The notes: generated by a model from the sequence alone, not told the origin. DNA of 64,000 bases from Xestospongia muta (GCA_963693285.1 OY848921.1:6027229-6091228); one strand, 5' to 3'; counted from the first letter of the stretch, positions 47,579-60,230 are shown. Translations and numbers: made by a program.

Positions 47579-47672
47579 TTATATGCCATTCTTAGCTCCA
47601 ATAGATTTAAGATATTCAATTATCTTAGTATGACCAAATTTCTCAGCATCATCTAATGGAGTTCTAGACCAA
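47579..47672 (-). pseudogene. Ankyrin-repeat C-terminal fragment
   Basis: Read on the minus strand: RTPLDDAEKFGHTKIIEYLK, followed by a short SIGAKNGI and a stop. TPLDDA...GH..I..YL...GA is a complete ankyrin repeat. No other repeat is found upstream, because the frame runs into the long hairpin at 47667. Either the terminal exon of a gene broken by the inverted duplication, or a captured fragment. Confidence 0.6.
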
Positions 47673-47784
47673 CTAACAAAGGAAACAGTAACACAAAAGT
47701 ATAGTGTGTCTCTATCACTTACTGACTGACACACTATACTTTTGTGTTACTGTTTCCTTTGTTAGTTGGTCTGAGAAATTTGGT
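47631..47784. repeat. Long perfect hairpin (44-bp arms)
   Basis: Arms 47667-47710 and 47728-47771 are exact reverse complements over 44 bp with a 17-base spacer (tctatcacttactgact). Pairing resumes outside (accaaatttctca at 47632 with tgagaaatttggt at 47772) after an unpaired segment of about 21 bases on the left that encodes part of the ankyrin fragment. A transcript would fold into a long stem. Confidence 0.9.
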
Positions 47785-47828
47785 AAATCAGTGAATAACA
47801 GTACAATAAAGGCCATAGTGACTTCCCT

Positions 47829-48119
47829 TCATATATATCTACACTTCATTACCAGCACAAATCCACTTTTAAAATAATTATAGGCTTCCATGCTTTTCCA
47901 CTGTGATGCATATGGATCTCCATGATCATCTAGACCCATCAGCAATAGCTTCTCTAAATATCTCCTCCTATGAATAGGATCTAGTGACTTAAAATAATCG
48001 CTCCATTCACTACTATCATTGCTAGACATAGCCATGATTCCCACCAATGGGCGTGACATGTCATAACGCATCATATCCTTCCAGTTATAACAAATTATAT
48101 AGTGAGAAAATTCCGTCAC
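47829..48119 (-). CDS. Small hypothetical ORF
   Basis: A 96-codon frame with balanced composition (SSEWSDYFKSLDPIHRRRYL, then GLDDHGDPYASQW). RYLEKL...G..DPY..W recalls a motif I have seen in uncharacterised cnidarian and sponge proteins; this is memory only. A possible donor (GTAATG) lies near the end at AGTGGATTTGTGCTG, which would make it a first exon. No transmembrane segment. It may be part of the same broken gene as the ankyrin fragment just downstream. Confidence 0.35.
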   Translation of the reverse strand: MTEFSHYIICYNWKDMMRYDMSRPLVGIMAMSSNDSSEWSDYFKSLDPIHRRRYLEKLLLMGLDDHGDPYASQWKSMEAYNYFKSGFVLVMKCRYI

Positions 48120-48269
48120 ACCTTCGATTCGAAATGATCTATATATACCTATTTATTCCAATAAAAAGACCTTTGCATAGAGTATGAAATGTTTGGACTA
48201 GGAAGGAACATAATCTGGCTGGCAATGCTCTTATTTCTCATTCTGTTAAAGTCACTGGGCTGTAAGTTA

Positions 48270-51250
48270 CGTAAAGTGATGTACAAAATTGATGTTTTTT
48301 TATTTATTTCGATAGCTAATTTATTGTATCTCCATGGATACCAAATCACTCATAAATTAATTATTCATAAAATGGCTTCCTTAGAATAACTCTTGTTACT
48401 AAATTGCTGAAATCACTAGCTTTGTTCTAAAGTGTTCAGATGAGACCAATAAAAGACCACATTTTGTAGTTGAGCGTTCTACACCTGTGAATTTTGTGTC
48501 CAAACTGTATATTGTTATTAAGTTGAGAGTGGTAGAGGAAAAATGAACTAATTCAACATTTCACAACTGTATCTGTGATACTTAAAAATACTGTCTTACT
48601 CTATAACTAAATCATAACGAAAAAATTATCATAAAAGAAACACTTCAAAGAATTGAATGCTTTCAATCAGTTTTGGGTGAGGCACATTCATTATCTACCA
48701 ATACACTTCAATGTACAATTCAGGCCATGATTACAAGCCACTGCTACAACATGCTTGATAATTATATAAAAATTAAAAAATATTATGAACTGAAAACATG
48801 TAAACATCACAGAATATCTAGGATTGGCAATATAAATACTGTTGACATATATTGGACCCAAACATTAGAGAACACATGCAGGGTTATGGTGTTTAGTTCA
48901 ACACATGATTAATTTAATGATGTCTTATTAAACATTGGCATTTCATTGTCATGGGACACTTTAGCTTAATACTACCTTCAAATTATATGTGTCATACTAA
49001 TAATGTGTATACACGTTCCAACAACTAAACTAACAAAACTCTATTAACAAAATATGCTTAACTGATTAAAGATATATTTACTTTAAACAAAACAAACTTC
49101 TAAAAAGATTAGGCCAATGTAAACATCTTATATATAGGAATGGCAGTATAATAGTCCTTACATAGTAGCCACACAATAGAATCTTCTAACTAAATATACA
49201 TAGGGTTTATGTACTGTAGTATAATTTATACACAATTGATTTCCCACAAGTTGGCATTCATTATGATGTAGTAATCTAGATTGACACTACTTTCAAATTA
49301 TGTGTAATTCATAGTATTATAGTTAAAGTGCTAGACTACAGTAAGTATACAGATATTCAATCAACTATACTAACTCTACACCGTTAGCAAATAAACTAAA
49401 TAGATTAAAGATATATTTACTTTAAACAAAACAAACTTCTAAAAAGATTAGGCCAATGTAAACATCTTATATATAAGAATGGCAGTGTAATAATCCTTAC
49501 ATTGTAGCCACACAACAGATTCTAACTAAACATACATAGTATAATATATACACAATTTCCCACAAGTTTGGTATTCATTATCATTAGTAATCTAGACTGA
49601 CACTACCTTTACATTATGTGTAATTCATAGTAATATAGTTAAAGTGCTAAACTACAAAAAGTATACGTTTATTCAATCAACTATACTAACTCTACACCGT
49701 TAGCAAATAAACTAAATAGATTAAAGATATATTTACTTTAAACAAAACAAACTTCTAAAAAGATTAGGCCAATGTAAACATCTTATATATAAGAATGGCA
49801 GTGTAATAATCCTTACATTGTAGCCACACAACAGATTCTAACTAAACATACATAGTATAATATATACACAATTTCCCACCAGGTTGGTATTCATTATCAT
49901 GTAGTAATCTAGACTGACACTACCTTCACATTATGTGTAATTCATAGTATTATAGTTAAAGTGCTAGACTACAGTAAGTATACAGATATTCAATCAACTA
50001 TACTAACTCTACACCGTTAGCAAATAAACTAAATAGATTAAAGATATATTTACTTTAAACAAAACAAACTTCTAAAAAGATTAGGCCAATGTAAACATCT
50101 TATATATAAGAATGGCAGTGTAATAATCCTTACATTGTAGCCACACAACAGATTCTAACTAAACATACATAGTATAATATATACACAATTTCCCACAAGT
50201 TTGGTATTCATTATCATTAGTAATCTAGACTGACACTACCTTTACATTATGTGTAATTCATAGTAATATAGTTAAAGTGCTAAACTACAAAAAGTATACG
50301 TTTATTCAATCAACTATACTAACTCTACACCGTTAGCAAATAAACTAAATAGATTAAAGATATATTTACTTTAAACAAAACAAACTTCTAAAAAGATTAG
50401 GCCAATGTAAACATCTTATATATAAGAATGGCAGTGTAATAATCCTTACATTGTAGCCACACAACAGATTCTAACTAAACATACATAGTATAATATATAC
50501 ACAATTTCCCACCAGGTTGGTATTCATTATCATGTAGTAATCTAGACTGACACTACCTTCACATTATGTGTAATTCATAGTAATATAGTTAAAGTGCTAA
50601 ACTACAGAAAGTATACGTTTATTCAATCAACTATACTAACTCTACACCGTTAGCAAAATAAACTAAATAGATTAAAGATATATTTACTTTTAATTAAACA
50701 AACATTTAAAAAAATTAAACTATTGTAAATATCTAGTTTGATATCTAAGCCACTAACTTATTTAAACCTTTTATTTAGAAAAGAGAGAATCAATATTATT
50801 TATAATAGAAGTACGGCTAAGAAGTTATAATATATTGTTCAATTTATTATTGCTTGTGTAGGATGACATAACTGCAAAATTGACCATCCTACATTTTGAG
50901 AAATGATTTTTTCACATGTTGAAATCATTATAGCAATGGATTGGTTGATCTAATCAATCTATGCATGATTAAATGCACATATTATGCTGTAAATTGTAAA
51001 AACCTACATTCATATCATTAATAAATATACTCACTGACTATACTAAATACATACCCTTTTTGAGAAATTCTTTATTCAAGTACATTGCATGATCATGCAG
51101 TTTAAATAGTAATTAACACTATATGTAATTAATAAGTTTTTATGTATTTTGTAGCCATCCATACAACAAGATTATGAACATCTGTGAATCAGTTTAACAA
51201 CCAATCTATTTTAACGACGATATAATCGTCAAGCCAAACACAAGCCATTG
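48270..51250. repeat. Receptor-flanking segmental repeat, copy B, with a 317-bp tandem array
   Basis: Direct counterpart of 6690-9060. The internal unit marked by gattaaagatatatttac starts at 49064, 49403, 49719, 50036, 50352 and 50670, so the later periods are 316-318 bp. Two successive units (49403-50035) are repeated as a pair at 50036-50669: variants cccacaagtttgg and cccaccaggttgg alternate. This gives a higher-order dimer of about 633 bp. No coding signal. Confidence 0.85.
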
Positions 51251-52140
51251 TAAGCCTAGCAGATTGAATATATATTCTTTAGAGCAAAAGCAAACATTTA
51301 CAACAATGAAGCCATTGTAAACATCTATTATAACGTCTAAGCAACTACACGTATTTAAACACTTAATTTTGAAAAAAAAGATGAAAACAAGTTATTATCA
51401 AGCAAGTAAAGCTAAATAGTCATAATATATTGTTGTAATTTGGTATTGCTTTTGGAGGATAATGCAACTGCCACATTAGCCGTCCCTACATTTACTTCAT
51501 TATAAAATCTTTTGTTCACATGTTGAATTCACTTTAAGAATAGATTCGTTGATCTAACCAAACTTTGTATAGTCACTTAAAATGAATTTATAATGTTATG
51601 ACTAACTCTTTTGTGTGATGTATATATACTGTTAACATTGATTAGTTGATTTAACCAATATATTATGGTTTTAAAGGTTGCATATACATAGGAACTTATT
51701 TGATCTAATTAAGTGAATATTCGGTACAGTTTTATTACTAATGTAGTAAATGTACTATAGATTTGATTATTCATGTGACTAATTGTTAGTACTATGACAA
51801 TGAGATGACAGACCAGAACTGATATTATTAAAGTTATATATACACTTCTACAATGGTAGAGAAGTGTGCAACTACTATGTGCATGAATTGATTACAACAA
51901 CCAATTTATTTTAACTGTGTGAAAAGACAGATAAAGGAAGTAACATTAAAATGTATATAATTATTATTATTTTACTTAAAATGGAATATACAAGTCAAAA
52001 GAAACTACTGATGGTCATACAATCTGTGGTGTTATGCAACTGACAGCCGTATTGATATGAAAAGACCAAATTAAGTAGTGTTTTATAATTAATAAATTAT
52101 TTATTAATTAACGTGAAACGTGAAACAAAAATGCGAAACA
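51251..52140. other. Non-coding duplicated flank
   Basis: No gene is seen. It matches 10.03-10.6 kb and 12.49-13.15 kb (blocks gtaaagctaaatagtcataa, tggtattgcttttggagg, gaccagaactgatattatta). At about 52085 the match switches to 16.39 kb (acgtgaaacgtgaaacaaaaatgcg), so about 3.2 kb present in the first copy is missing here. Confidence 0.65.
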
Positions 52141-52149
52141 TTTAAACGT

Positions 52150-52456
52150 TTATCGTCTCGAAACTACTTTTGCTTATGCGAACTTGCTTGATTGTCGTAT
52201 CCTTTTGGTAGTAAAACAAACAATTAATTTATATTAATAATTATGAAATTAATGTTTTTAATGTTTTATTAACTATAGTTACGCACGCGCAGAACGGCAT
52301 CGGCGTCGTAATAAAAGCTGTTGTGATTGTCTGTGTCTGATATACAACCAGGTAGTCTTCTGCGCAATTCTTCGTTATTAATTAGAAGACTTAAAACTAA
52401 CTGCGATCCAGTCGTGCCAACTGTTTATTGTGAGTGCAGTATTCTCTGTAGCAGTT
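52150..52456 (+). promoter_or_regulatory. Promoter/leader-exon block, copy D (receptor 3)
   Basis: The same elements as copy C in the same order: distal cttttgcttatgcgaac, GC-rich acgcacgcgcagaacggcat (from 52281), TATA-like aataaaagc (about 52310), and a leader ending at the donor GTAAGT (52457-52462). The next plausible acceptor in front of a coding start is at about 60215 (tttttacag), so the first intron would be 7.8 kb, of which 4.2 kb is the LTR element inserted at 55.09 kb. The frame 52327-52536 overlaps but runs past the donor. Confidence 0.48.
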
Positions 52457-52462
52457 GTAAGT

Positions 52463-55090
52463 TCGTCAGCAACTATATATATTTAAATTTAATAATCAAT
52501 TATAATCGTAATAAAAATAATTTAAATTTAATTTGAAATCTTTGAAATATAAGTTATAGTAATAACTGCATTACTATAAGTTTGCTTTAAATTTTGTAAC
52601 ACCACTGTCATCTGACTTGTCCATACATTTGCTGTTCAACTCTTCCCTACAATTTTTACTGATTTTGTCTTTTCATATCAATATGGCTATCAGTTGTATA
52701 CTACCACAGACTACATTAACATCAGTACTTTATTTTAACTAGTATATTCCATATTATGTAAAATAGCAATAATGATATAGATGGTAACCCATTGGTAACA
52801 AAATAAGAAAATGGATTAAGAACAAGTTGTGGGTGTGGTTATGTTTATATACAAATACAAATAGTTTCTATGAACTTGTAAGCTGTTCTGTATTTTCTGA
52901 AATTTCTAGCATTAAATTATACACAATTAGATTCAATTGAGTTATTATTTTTACAATAGTACTTACTTTGCTGCGCCTAGGTACAAAGTGCCACCCTGTT
53001 TGCTAAAGCTCTAAATCAAAATTATTGATCAATAACATTATTGTATAAACAGATCATAACACATTCATATTAACAAAATACAAACATAACGGCACAAATA
53101 TGATTATATGGTTAAATATTTAAAAAGTTAATTTTTACACTTTTCCATTTTGTATATCCTACCTCTGCAACTTCTGAACAAAATAAAAAAGTTACAATGG
53201 ACATAGTAAATAACTAAATAAACATAGAATAACACAAATATGTTAACTGATAAAACATTAGCTGTCTTTATTTATCTTTTTCACCAAAAGTGTCAGTCTT
53301 AGAACAATAAATTCCATGTTGAAATTAAATTACTTTAATGATAGTGTAAATTAAGGAGTATAGGTAGTTTTCTTCCTGTTATTAACTGTAAAATTAATAT
53401 ATTATCGGGGGGTTCAAAACACGTCACATGCAAGACCTATGTTTGGCTTGAACAATTACATCATTGTTAAAATAGATTGGTTGTTAATCTGATTCATTAT
53501 CATTTATAATATGGTTGTATACATGCCTATAAAATTCATTAAAATATATTAACAGCATATACTATTAATTCATATTTAACTGCACAGTCAGCGGTGTATT
53601 TCAACAAAGGACTTCTCAAAAAGGCTACATCTTTAGTATAGTAAATGAGTACATGTTAGTAAGGATGAGAGAATGATTTTGCTAATTTACAGTGTAATTA
53701 TGCATTTTAAGTGTTATGCATGGTTCGTCAGATCAACCAATCGATTCTTATAGTGAAATTAACATGTAAAAAAAACTATTTTCTCAAAATGAAGGGATGG
53801 GTAATGTTGCAGCTACATCATCCTTCACAATAATAAACTTGCAACAATATATTATAACTATTTAGCTTTACTGTATGATAAATAATTTGACTATCTTTTC
53901 TAATGAAGTTTAAATAAGTTAATGGCTTGTAAATAATACTATATGCTTACAATGCCTTAATGTTTTTACATGTTTTGTTTTTGTAAAAAAGAAAATATAT
54001 CTTCAAGTTGTTAGGCCTGTTTTGTTAATGGAGTAGAGTTGATTTAGTTGATTGAACATGTGTGCACTCTTATAGTATGAATACACATAATATGAAGGTA
54101 TAGTAGTTTTATTTTTACTGTCTTTCTTTATATTTCACAAATAAAAGTATCAGTCATAAAATAACAAATTTCTTATTGAAATTACTTTTTGATAACAGAG
54201 TAAATTAAGGAATGCAGATGTAGTCTCCTTTCTATTTTTGATGCTATATTACCATAAAAATTTATATGTTAACAGGGCTTAAAAACAAATGACATGCCCT
54301 ACACAGTCCATGTTTGGCCAGAACAATCACATCATAGTTACAATAGATTTATTGTTAAACCTATTAATGGTCACTTACAATTTTATTGCACACACGCCTA
54401 CTAAATTATTAAAATATATTAACAGTATACACTATTAATTAGTATTGAACTTAACAATCATGCAGTGTACTTAAGCAAAAGACTACTCAAAAAGGGTTTG
54501 TGTTTAGTATAGTCAATGACAACATTTTATTAATTAAGAACAAGAGTGATCTTAAAATGAAGTGATGACTAATGTTGGATTATCCTGCTCTAGCAATACT
54601 AAATTGAACAATACATTATAACTATATAGCTAGCTCTATTTGATTTTCCCTTTTCTAAATGAAATGTTTAAACAAAATTAATGGCTTAGATATCAAACTA
54701 GATGTTTACAATAGATTAATCATTTTTGATATTTGTTTTGTTTAAAGTAAATATATCTTTAATCTGTTAAGCTTATCTTGCTAATGGTATAGAGTTGATT
54801 TAGCTGATTAAATATTAGTGTAGTCTTGTATCTTATAGTATGAATTACACATAATTTAAAGGTAATAAAAGTTTAAAGTTTAATGGAAAATCATGTAAAT
54901 TTATCATGTAGACCATGAACCCTATATGTGTTTAGTAAAAACTTATATGTATTTAGTTAGACTGCTGTTTGGTTACTATGTATGAGTGGATTTTTTTACT
55001 GCCATTGCTGTATATATTGTGGTGTTTAGATAGACATGGCCAGAGTTGTCCATTTTTCCTCTGCCTCTGCTGTATATATATATAGTTCAC
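52463..55090. repeat. Duplicate of 16.75-19.33 kb
   Basis: Non-coding. Aligned along its whole length with the 5' flank of receptor 2, with scattered substitutions and small indels (for example 20-40 bp inserted near 53.75 kb). It ends exactly at the retrotransposon insertion; the last five bases, ttcac (55086-55090), are the left target-site copy. Confidence 0.8.
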
Positions 55091-55237
55091 TGTTGTAACC
55101 GAGTTGCACAAATTTATCTTGACAACTAATATAACAATAATAACGACAACAATGAAAGACAAAAACTAAACAAACCACAGATTATATACACATACATTTA
55201 TAAGGTTTCATGGAAGTCCAAAGGTTAAGTTACCACA
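55091..55237 (-). repeat. 3' LTR of element 2
   Basis: 147 bp, nearly identical to the copy at 59109-59255 (differences at gcaca/gcacg, aaacca/aaacta and ttcatg/ttcacg). It is very short for a Gypsy LTR. Bounded by ttcac on its outer side. Confidence 0.95.
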
Positions 55238-55594
55238 CTCTCTTCCACTGAGCTATGAAATAAATGGACCAAATCTTTGTACTGGCTTACGTAAACGAGT
55301 AGAATGAAGTACTACTGGAGGAGAAATACTTGGTGGTGTGCTAACTGTAGTAGTACTAGTTTGAGTAACTGATGAAGTAGTCGTATCATTAGTACTGGTT
55401 GTTGGAACAATCCAATTATCCAAACTCCACTGTTGATCTGTAATATCTTCACAATATCGTACACGCAACTGATCAACATGTCGACGTAAGATAGTGTCTG
55501 CTGATGTTTTAACTTTATAGGAGACTGGACCAGTAACTTGAATTACTTCTGCTGGTACCCAGGTAGGAGTTCCATGATAATTACAAGCAAAGAC

Positions 55595-57215
55595 TTAATC
55601 ACCAACTTTAAACATATGAAGGGTTTTCTTTGATTCAGTGTTAGAGTAATGTTTACTGGTTACTTTGCATGATAAATCTGGGTGAATGAGGTCCAATGTA
55701 GTCCTTAATTTTCTTCCCATGAGTAGTTCTGCCGGAGACATTTCTGTTGAACAATGAGGTGTAATACAATAGCGAGCTAAAAATTGTGTTAAACGATCTT
55801 GAATATTACCTTCTAATTTCTTTAATGCTGACTTAAATGTTTGAACTGCACGTTCTGCTATTCCATTTGAGCTTGGGTGATATGGTGATGTTCGAATATG
55901 ATGGATACCGCATTGTTTCATGAACAATTGAAATTCATGGCTTGTAAAGGCTGTTCCATTATCAGATACTAGTTGCTCTGGGAGTCCATGAGTAGCAAAA
56001 ATCTGTTGTAACTTCTGAATAGTGACTTTTGAGGACAATGAATTAACAATATGTACTTTGAGCCACTTCGAGTGTGCATCTATCAAAACGAAGAAAAATT
56101 TCCCTAAAAATAGTCCAGCATGGTCAATGTGAACATGACTCCATGGTTTTTGTGGAAATTCCCAGAAATGGAGTGGTGCTTTTGCTGGGTCTGAACGATT
56201 CAATTGACAAGTATTACAATCTTGAACTGTTCTTTTGATATCTGCATCAATTCTTGGCCACCAAACGTAAGAACGAGCGAGCATCTTCATTTTTGTGATT
56301 CCTGGGTGAGTCTGATGTAACTGGTTGAGGATAATTTGATGTAATTTGTAGGTTCAGTGATGTTCCATCCATTCTGTACTAGTTTTCTAACTCGTGATAA
56401 GAGTGGGTCTTTATCTGTCCATACCTTTATTTGAGACGCTGTTACAATAGACTGATCTAAGTGGTTTAGTAGATGACATAGGTCACCTGGCAGGGGAACT
56501 TGTGAATCGGTGATATTACATTTTAGTGGTAGTCTGCTGAGGGCATCTGCATTTGACATACTAGTTCCTGGTTTATGTTTGATGGTATACTGGTAGGCAG
56601 CAAGTGTTAGTGCTTAGGGATTTGCTTAGATTCACTAAATAATTGTTCCAATGGTTTGTGGTCAGAATACAGTGTGAAATGAGTACCATATAAATACTGA
56701 TGAAAACGTTTCACAGAGAAGATAATCGCCAAAGCTTCTTTTTCTAACTGCAAGTAGTTACGTTCTGCTGGTGTCAAGGTACGAGAAGTGAATGCTATTG
56801 GTTTTTCTGAATTATCTGACATTCTGTGAGCTAACACTCCTCCTATTCCATAAAGGGATGCATCACAATATAGTAATAAAGGTTTCTTGCTGTCAAAATG
56901 TACTAGCAGAGAAGAAGATTGCAGAAGTTGTTTAACTTTGTTGAAGGCAGTTTGTTGAGACTCTGTCCATGTCCACTTAGTACCTTTACGTAGTAGTAAA
57001 TGTAGCGGAGACAAGGTACTGGATAAGTTTGGCAAAAACTTGTGATAATAATTTACAAGTCCTAAAAGGGCTCTTAACTCTGTTACATTTGTAGGAGCAG
57101 GTGCTTGTTGGATAGCTTGTACTTTTGATGGTGATGGGTGCAGTCTTTTGTTATCAATAATGTGTCCCAAGTATTCTACTGAGGTTGTAACAAAAATACA
57201 TTTGGAGCGCTTCAA
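55595..57215 (-). pseudogene. Element 2 RT end, RNase H and integrase
   Basis: 57215-56607 holds the RT connection (VEYLGHII, LRALLGLVNYYHKFLPN) and RNase H (LLLYCDASLYGIGGVLAHR, LYSDHKPLEQLF). 56559-56287 holds the link to integrase. 56290-55595 holds integrase with an HHCC-type zinc region remnant (CNTCQLNR), the catalytic core (HIDHAG, VSDNGTAFTS) and SSNGIAERAVQ with the last acidic residue. Compared with element 1 there are deletions near 56330 and 56620 that break the frames. Residue set and order are as in Gypsy integrases. Confidence 0.88.
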
Positions 57216-57292
57216 TGTAATTCCTGCTGATGAAAGTCATGACAACACTAGTTCAAGGTTACGTAGATGATCTGCTTCTGTTTTGCCTGAGA

Positions 57293-59050
57293 TTAGAATG
57301 CATCAATATATATACAAACATTTGGAAGATCACACAAAAGACTTTCCAGGAGTCGCTGAAAAATACTAGGTGCTGTAGAAATACCAAATGGCAAATGTTC
57401 ATATTGGAATAGTCCCTTGTGAGTGTTGATAGTGGTGAACTTCTTTGAATCTAAATGAAGAGGCAACTGTTGATATGCTTGACTGAGATCTAATTTAGTA
57501 AACAATGTTCCACCTTGTTGAACAGCAAAAATATCTTCTATGCGAGGTAGTAGGTAAGGATCAGGTGTAAGGGCTTGGTTAACAGTAACTTTATAATTGC
57601 CACAGAGACGCAAGTTACCATCTCGTTTCAAAATGGGGACTATGGGAGCAGTCCAATCTGCATGTTGCACTGGGGAGATGATGCCCAACATTTGTAAACG
57701 ATTGAGTTCTTTTTCAATGTTGTCTTTAAGACGGTATGGCACTGGTCTGGCTCTGAAAAATTTCGGTGTGGCTTGAGGATGTACATGAAGTTTAGCTGTG
57801 ATGCCCTGAAGTAGTTCCAATGTATCTGAGAACAAGGAAGAATATTTATCGAGGAGAGATGATAATGAATATGAGTTCTGAAGAGCATGAATGGAGTTCC
57901 AGTCTATTTTGATCTTTTCCAGCCAATTCCTACCAAAGAGGCTTGGACCGTGACCTTTCACAACTATTAATGGAAGTGTATGCACCTGTGACTGATAACA
58001 AACTTGGACATTGTAAGTACCCATAATACTGAGACTCTCACCTGTATAAGTAGTAAGTGCAATATCAGTAGGTTGTAAGTTGTCCATTGGCTGAGCAATA
58101 GAACGAAAAGTTTCTTCACTTATTATTGACAATGAAGCTTCAGTGTCCAGTTCCATAGACACATCAACACCATTTAGATTAACTGTAATAACTAAGGGTT
58201 TGACTTTTCCAGGTAAAGTAAACAGGGTGTAGGTGTTGTCCACTTTATTAGAAGGTGGAGGGCGGTCTGAGGTTGAAGCAGGGGATTGACCTGAGATCAG
58301 GGAATGTACAGGTTTTTGTTGTGGCTTGCAAGCACCAGCGGGTTGTTTTAGAGTACCACGAGAGGGTTGTCTTGAGGTTTGTCTAATTTTACTTTTGCAA
58401 ACCCTGGCAATGTGCCCTATTTTACCGCAATCTCTGCATTCTGCACTCTTGAAACTACAATTATTTGCAAGGTGGTTACCTCCACAACGGTAACAAGTGT
58501 AACGCTTACTCTGCAAATGTTGTACCGATGATGAACAAACTGGAATGAGTTTTTGAAGGTCTGCAGCATCTTTAGCAGCTGCTTCAACGGATTGAGCGAT
58601 TTCGAACGCCTTTGTCAACGTAAGGGTTGAATCTTGTAACAAACGGTTTTGTATGCAAAGGTCATTAACTCCACATACGAGTCGATCCCTAACCATTCCA
58701 TTAAAGTTTTCTCCAAATTCACAATGCTCACCTAGACGTTTGAGCTCTGCTACGTATGTAGCTACTGATTCACTTTCCTTTCTTGCTCGTGTATTGAACT
58801 TAAAACGTTGCATTATGACAGACGTCGCCGGATTGAAGTGCTTACCGACAACCTCAACTAGCTTGGAATATGATTTGTCTGCTGGAGTTCCTGGCCGTAA
58901 AAGACTTTTTAGTAACTGGAATGTTGAAGGACCACAGACAGTGAGTAAAATTGCTTTCTTCTTATCTTCGTCTTGGATGTTATTAGCAGCGAAATAATAT
59001 CCCAGTCGCTCTGAATAGGACGACCACGATTCGTGACTAGAGTTGAAGTA
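57293..59050 (-). pseudogene. Element 2 gag-protease-RT
   Basis: The main frame 58813-57293 (506 codons) carries the end of the capsid region (YVAELKRLGEHCEF), two zinc knuckles (CYRCGGNHLANNC, CRDCGKIGHIARVC), a retropepsin site reading DTEAS instead of DTGAS, and reverse transcriptase (PVPYRLKD, KLDLSQAYQQLPL, LPFGISTAP). The frame is lost within the catalytic YIDD motif, one base short there. Upstream gag (SWSSYSERLGYYFAANN) continues to about 59050 in a different frame. The protease Gly-to-Glu change and the RT frameshift make it inactive. Confidence 0.88.
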
Positions 59051-59108
59051 TGAAAATTTCCCACGGACCGCTGTGATTTTTACTTGTCAGCTTTACCCTC
59101 GTCGCCAA

Positions 59109-59255
59109 TGTTGTAACCGAGTTGCACGAATTTATCTTGACAACTAATATAACAATAATAACGACAACAATGAAAGACAAAAACTAAACAAACTACAGAT
59201 TATATACACATACATTTATAAGGTTTCACGGAAGTCCAAAGGTTAAGTTACCACA
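59109..59255 (-). repeat. 5' LTR of element 2
   Basis: 147 bp with TG...CA ends, followed inside the element by TTGGCGACGAGGGT on the minus strand, the expected place for a tRNA primer site. The tRNA species is not determined. The outer edge meets ttcacgataactc, the continuation of the empty site. Confidence 0.95.
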
Positions 59256-60230
59256 TTCACGATAACTCAATAACAATTAACAGCATGGACACTAAATTCA
59301 AAAAAATAACAAACTCAACTAGGAAGTATGACCTACTGTAGATCAAGATATAGCGGTTTAGAAACAAAACTAATAATTTCAGAAGTTGACTATCAAGAAC
59401 TACTCTTAGGATAAAAATAATCAATATTAACGGAAAGAAACGGATGTGTACGGAGAATGCTATTTCGTTGTATCTAAACAGGCTCCTACTTCTAGCACTA
59501 AGCATTGAGCATTTCCTGCTTTAATATTCAGCTTAAAAGAAGATCCATGATCATTATTGTACGACCGATAAGCCAGTGACTGTCAGCCTAGCTACTGTGC
59601 ATAGTAATTAGTTATTAATAACCACATCTATATAATAACGTGTAAAGTGTTCATGTGAGCTGGTTAACATACAACCTTATTGTCTTCTAGAATGCTACAG
59701 CTTTGATTAGTAAGACATATAAAAGTAACATTAACCCAGAACAGTTTGATATCAACAGGACAACATGAAAGTGAACAAACATATCAAATAGTAGCTCTTA
59801 GCTTGATAACTACAAAAAGATTACAAAACCATTTATTGTCTCAAGTACACAAAGTATGACATGCAATGATAACATAGCAATAAATGACTATCCTGTCACA
59901 TTCAGGAAGTATAACATTCATTATACACAATAAAGATCAACCAAAAATTGAGCAAGCTGTTTCTCCAGTGAGTACTTGAAGTTTCTAACTTCTACCTCAT
60001 TAAACTCTGCACATACACAATTAAATTGAACATAAACATGAATAAGTTTAGGGCTGTACATTGTGTCTATAATGTAGGGATTTTATATTGTACACAGTCA
60101 TCCTCTACATTTCGAGAATGTTTTAAATATCTAATGACATCATTTATGTACTTCTTTTAATTTAGAAGTAAAAATACCCTTTTTTTAAGCTATAAAGTTT
60201 TAATTTTTACAGTAATCATACTCTAAAATA
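59256..60230. repeat. Duplicate of 19.31-20.29 kb (receptor 3 5' region)
   Basis: Non-coding continuation of the interrupted segmental copy. The open frame of the first copy is broken here by a stop, which argues against a gene. It ends with a tttttacag acceptor ahead of the receptor 3 start codon. Confidence 0.8.

Larger units (their letters stand above)
55091..59255 (-). mobile_element. Ty3/Gypsy LTR retrotransposon (element 2) with target-site duplication
   Basis: Two LTRs of 147 bp (55091-55237 and 59109-59255), TG...CA ends, three mismatches between them, and a flanking 5-bp duplication TTCAC (55086-55090 and 59256-59260). On the minus strand: 5' LTR, a TTGGCGACGAGGGT primer-site-like sequence, gag, protease, RT, RNase H, integrase, 3' LTR. 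The uninserted site is preserved at 19316-19331. Internal frames are broken, so the element is not autonomous now. The high LTR identity shows that the insertion is fairly recent and later than the segmental duplication. Confidence 0.95.
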
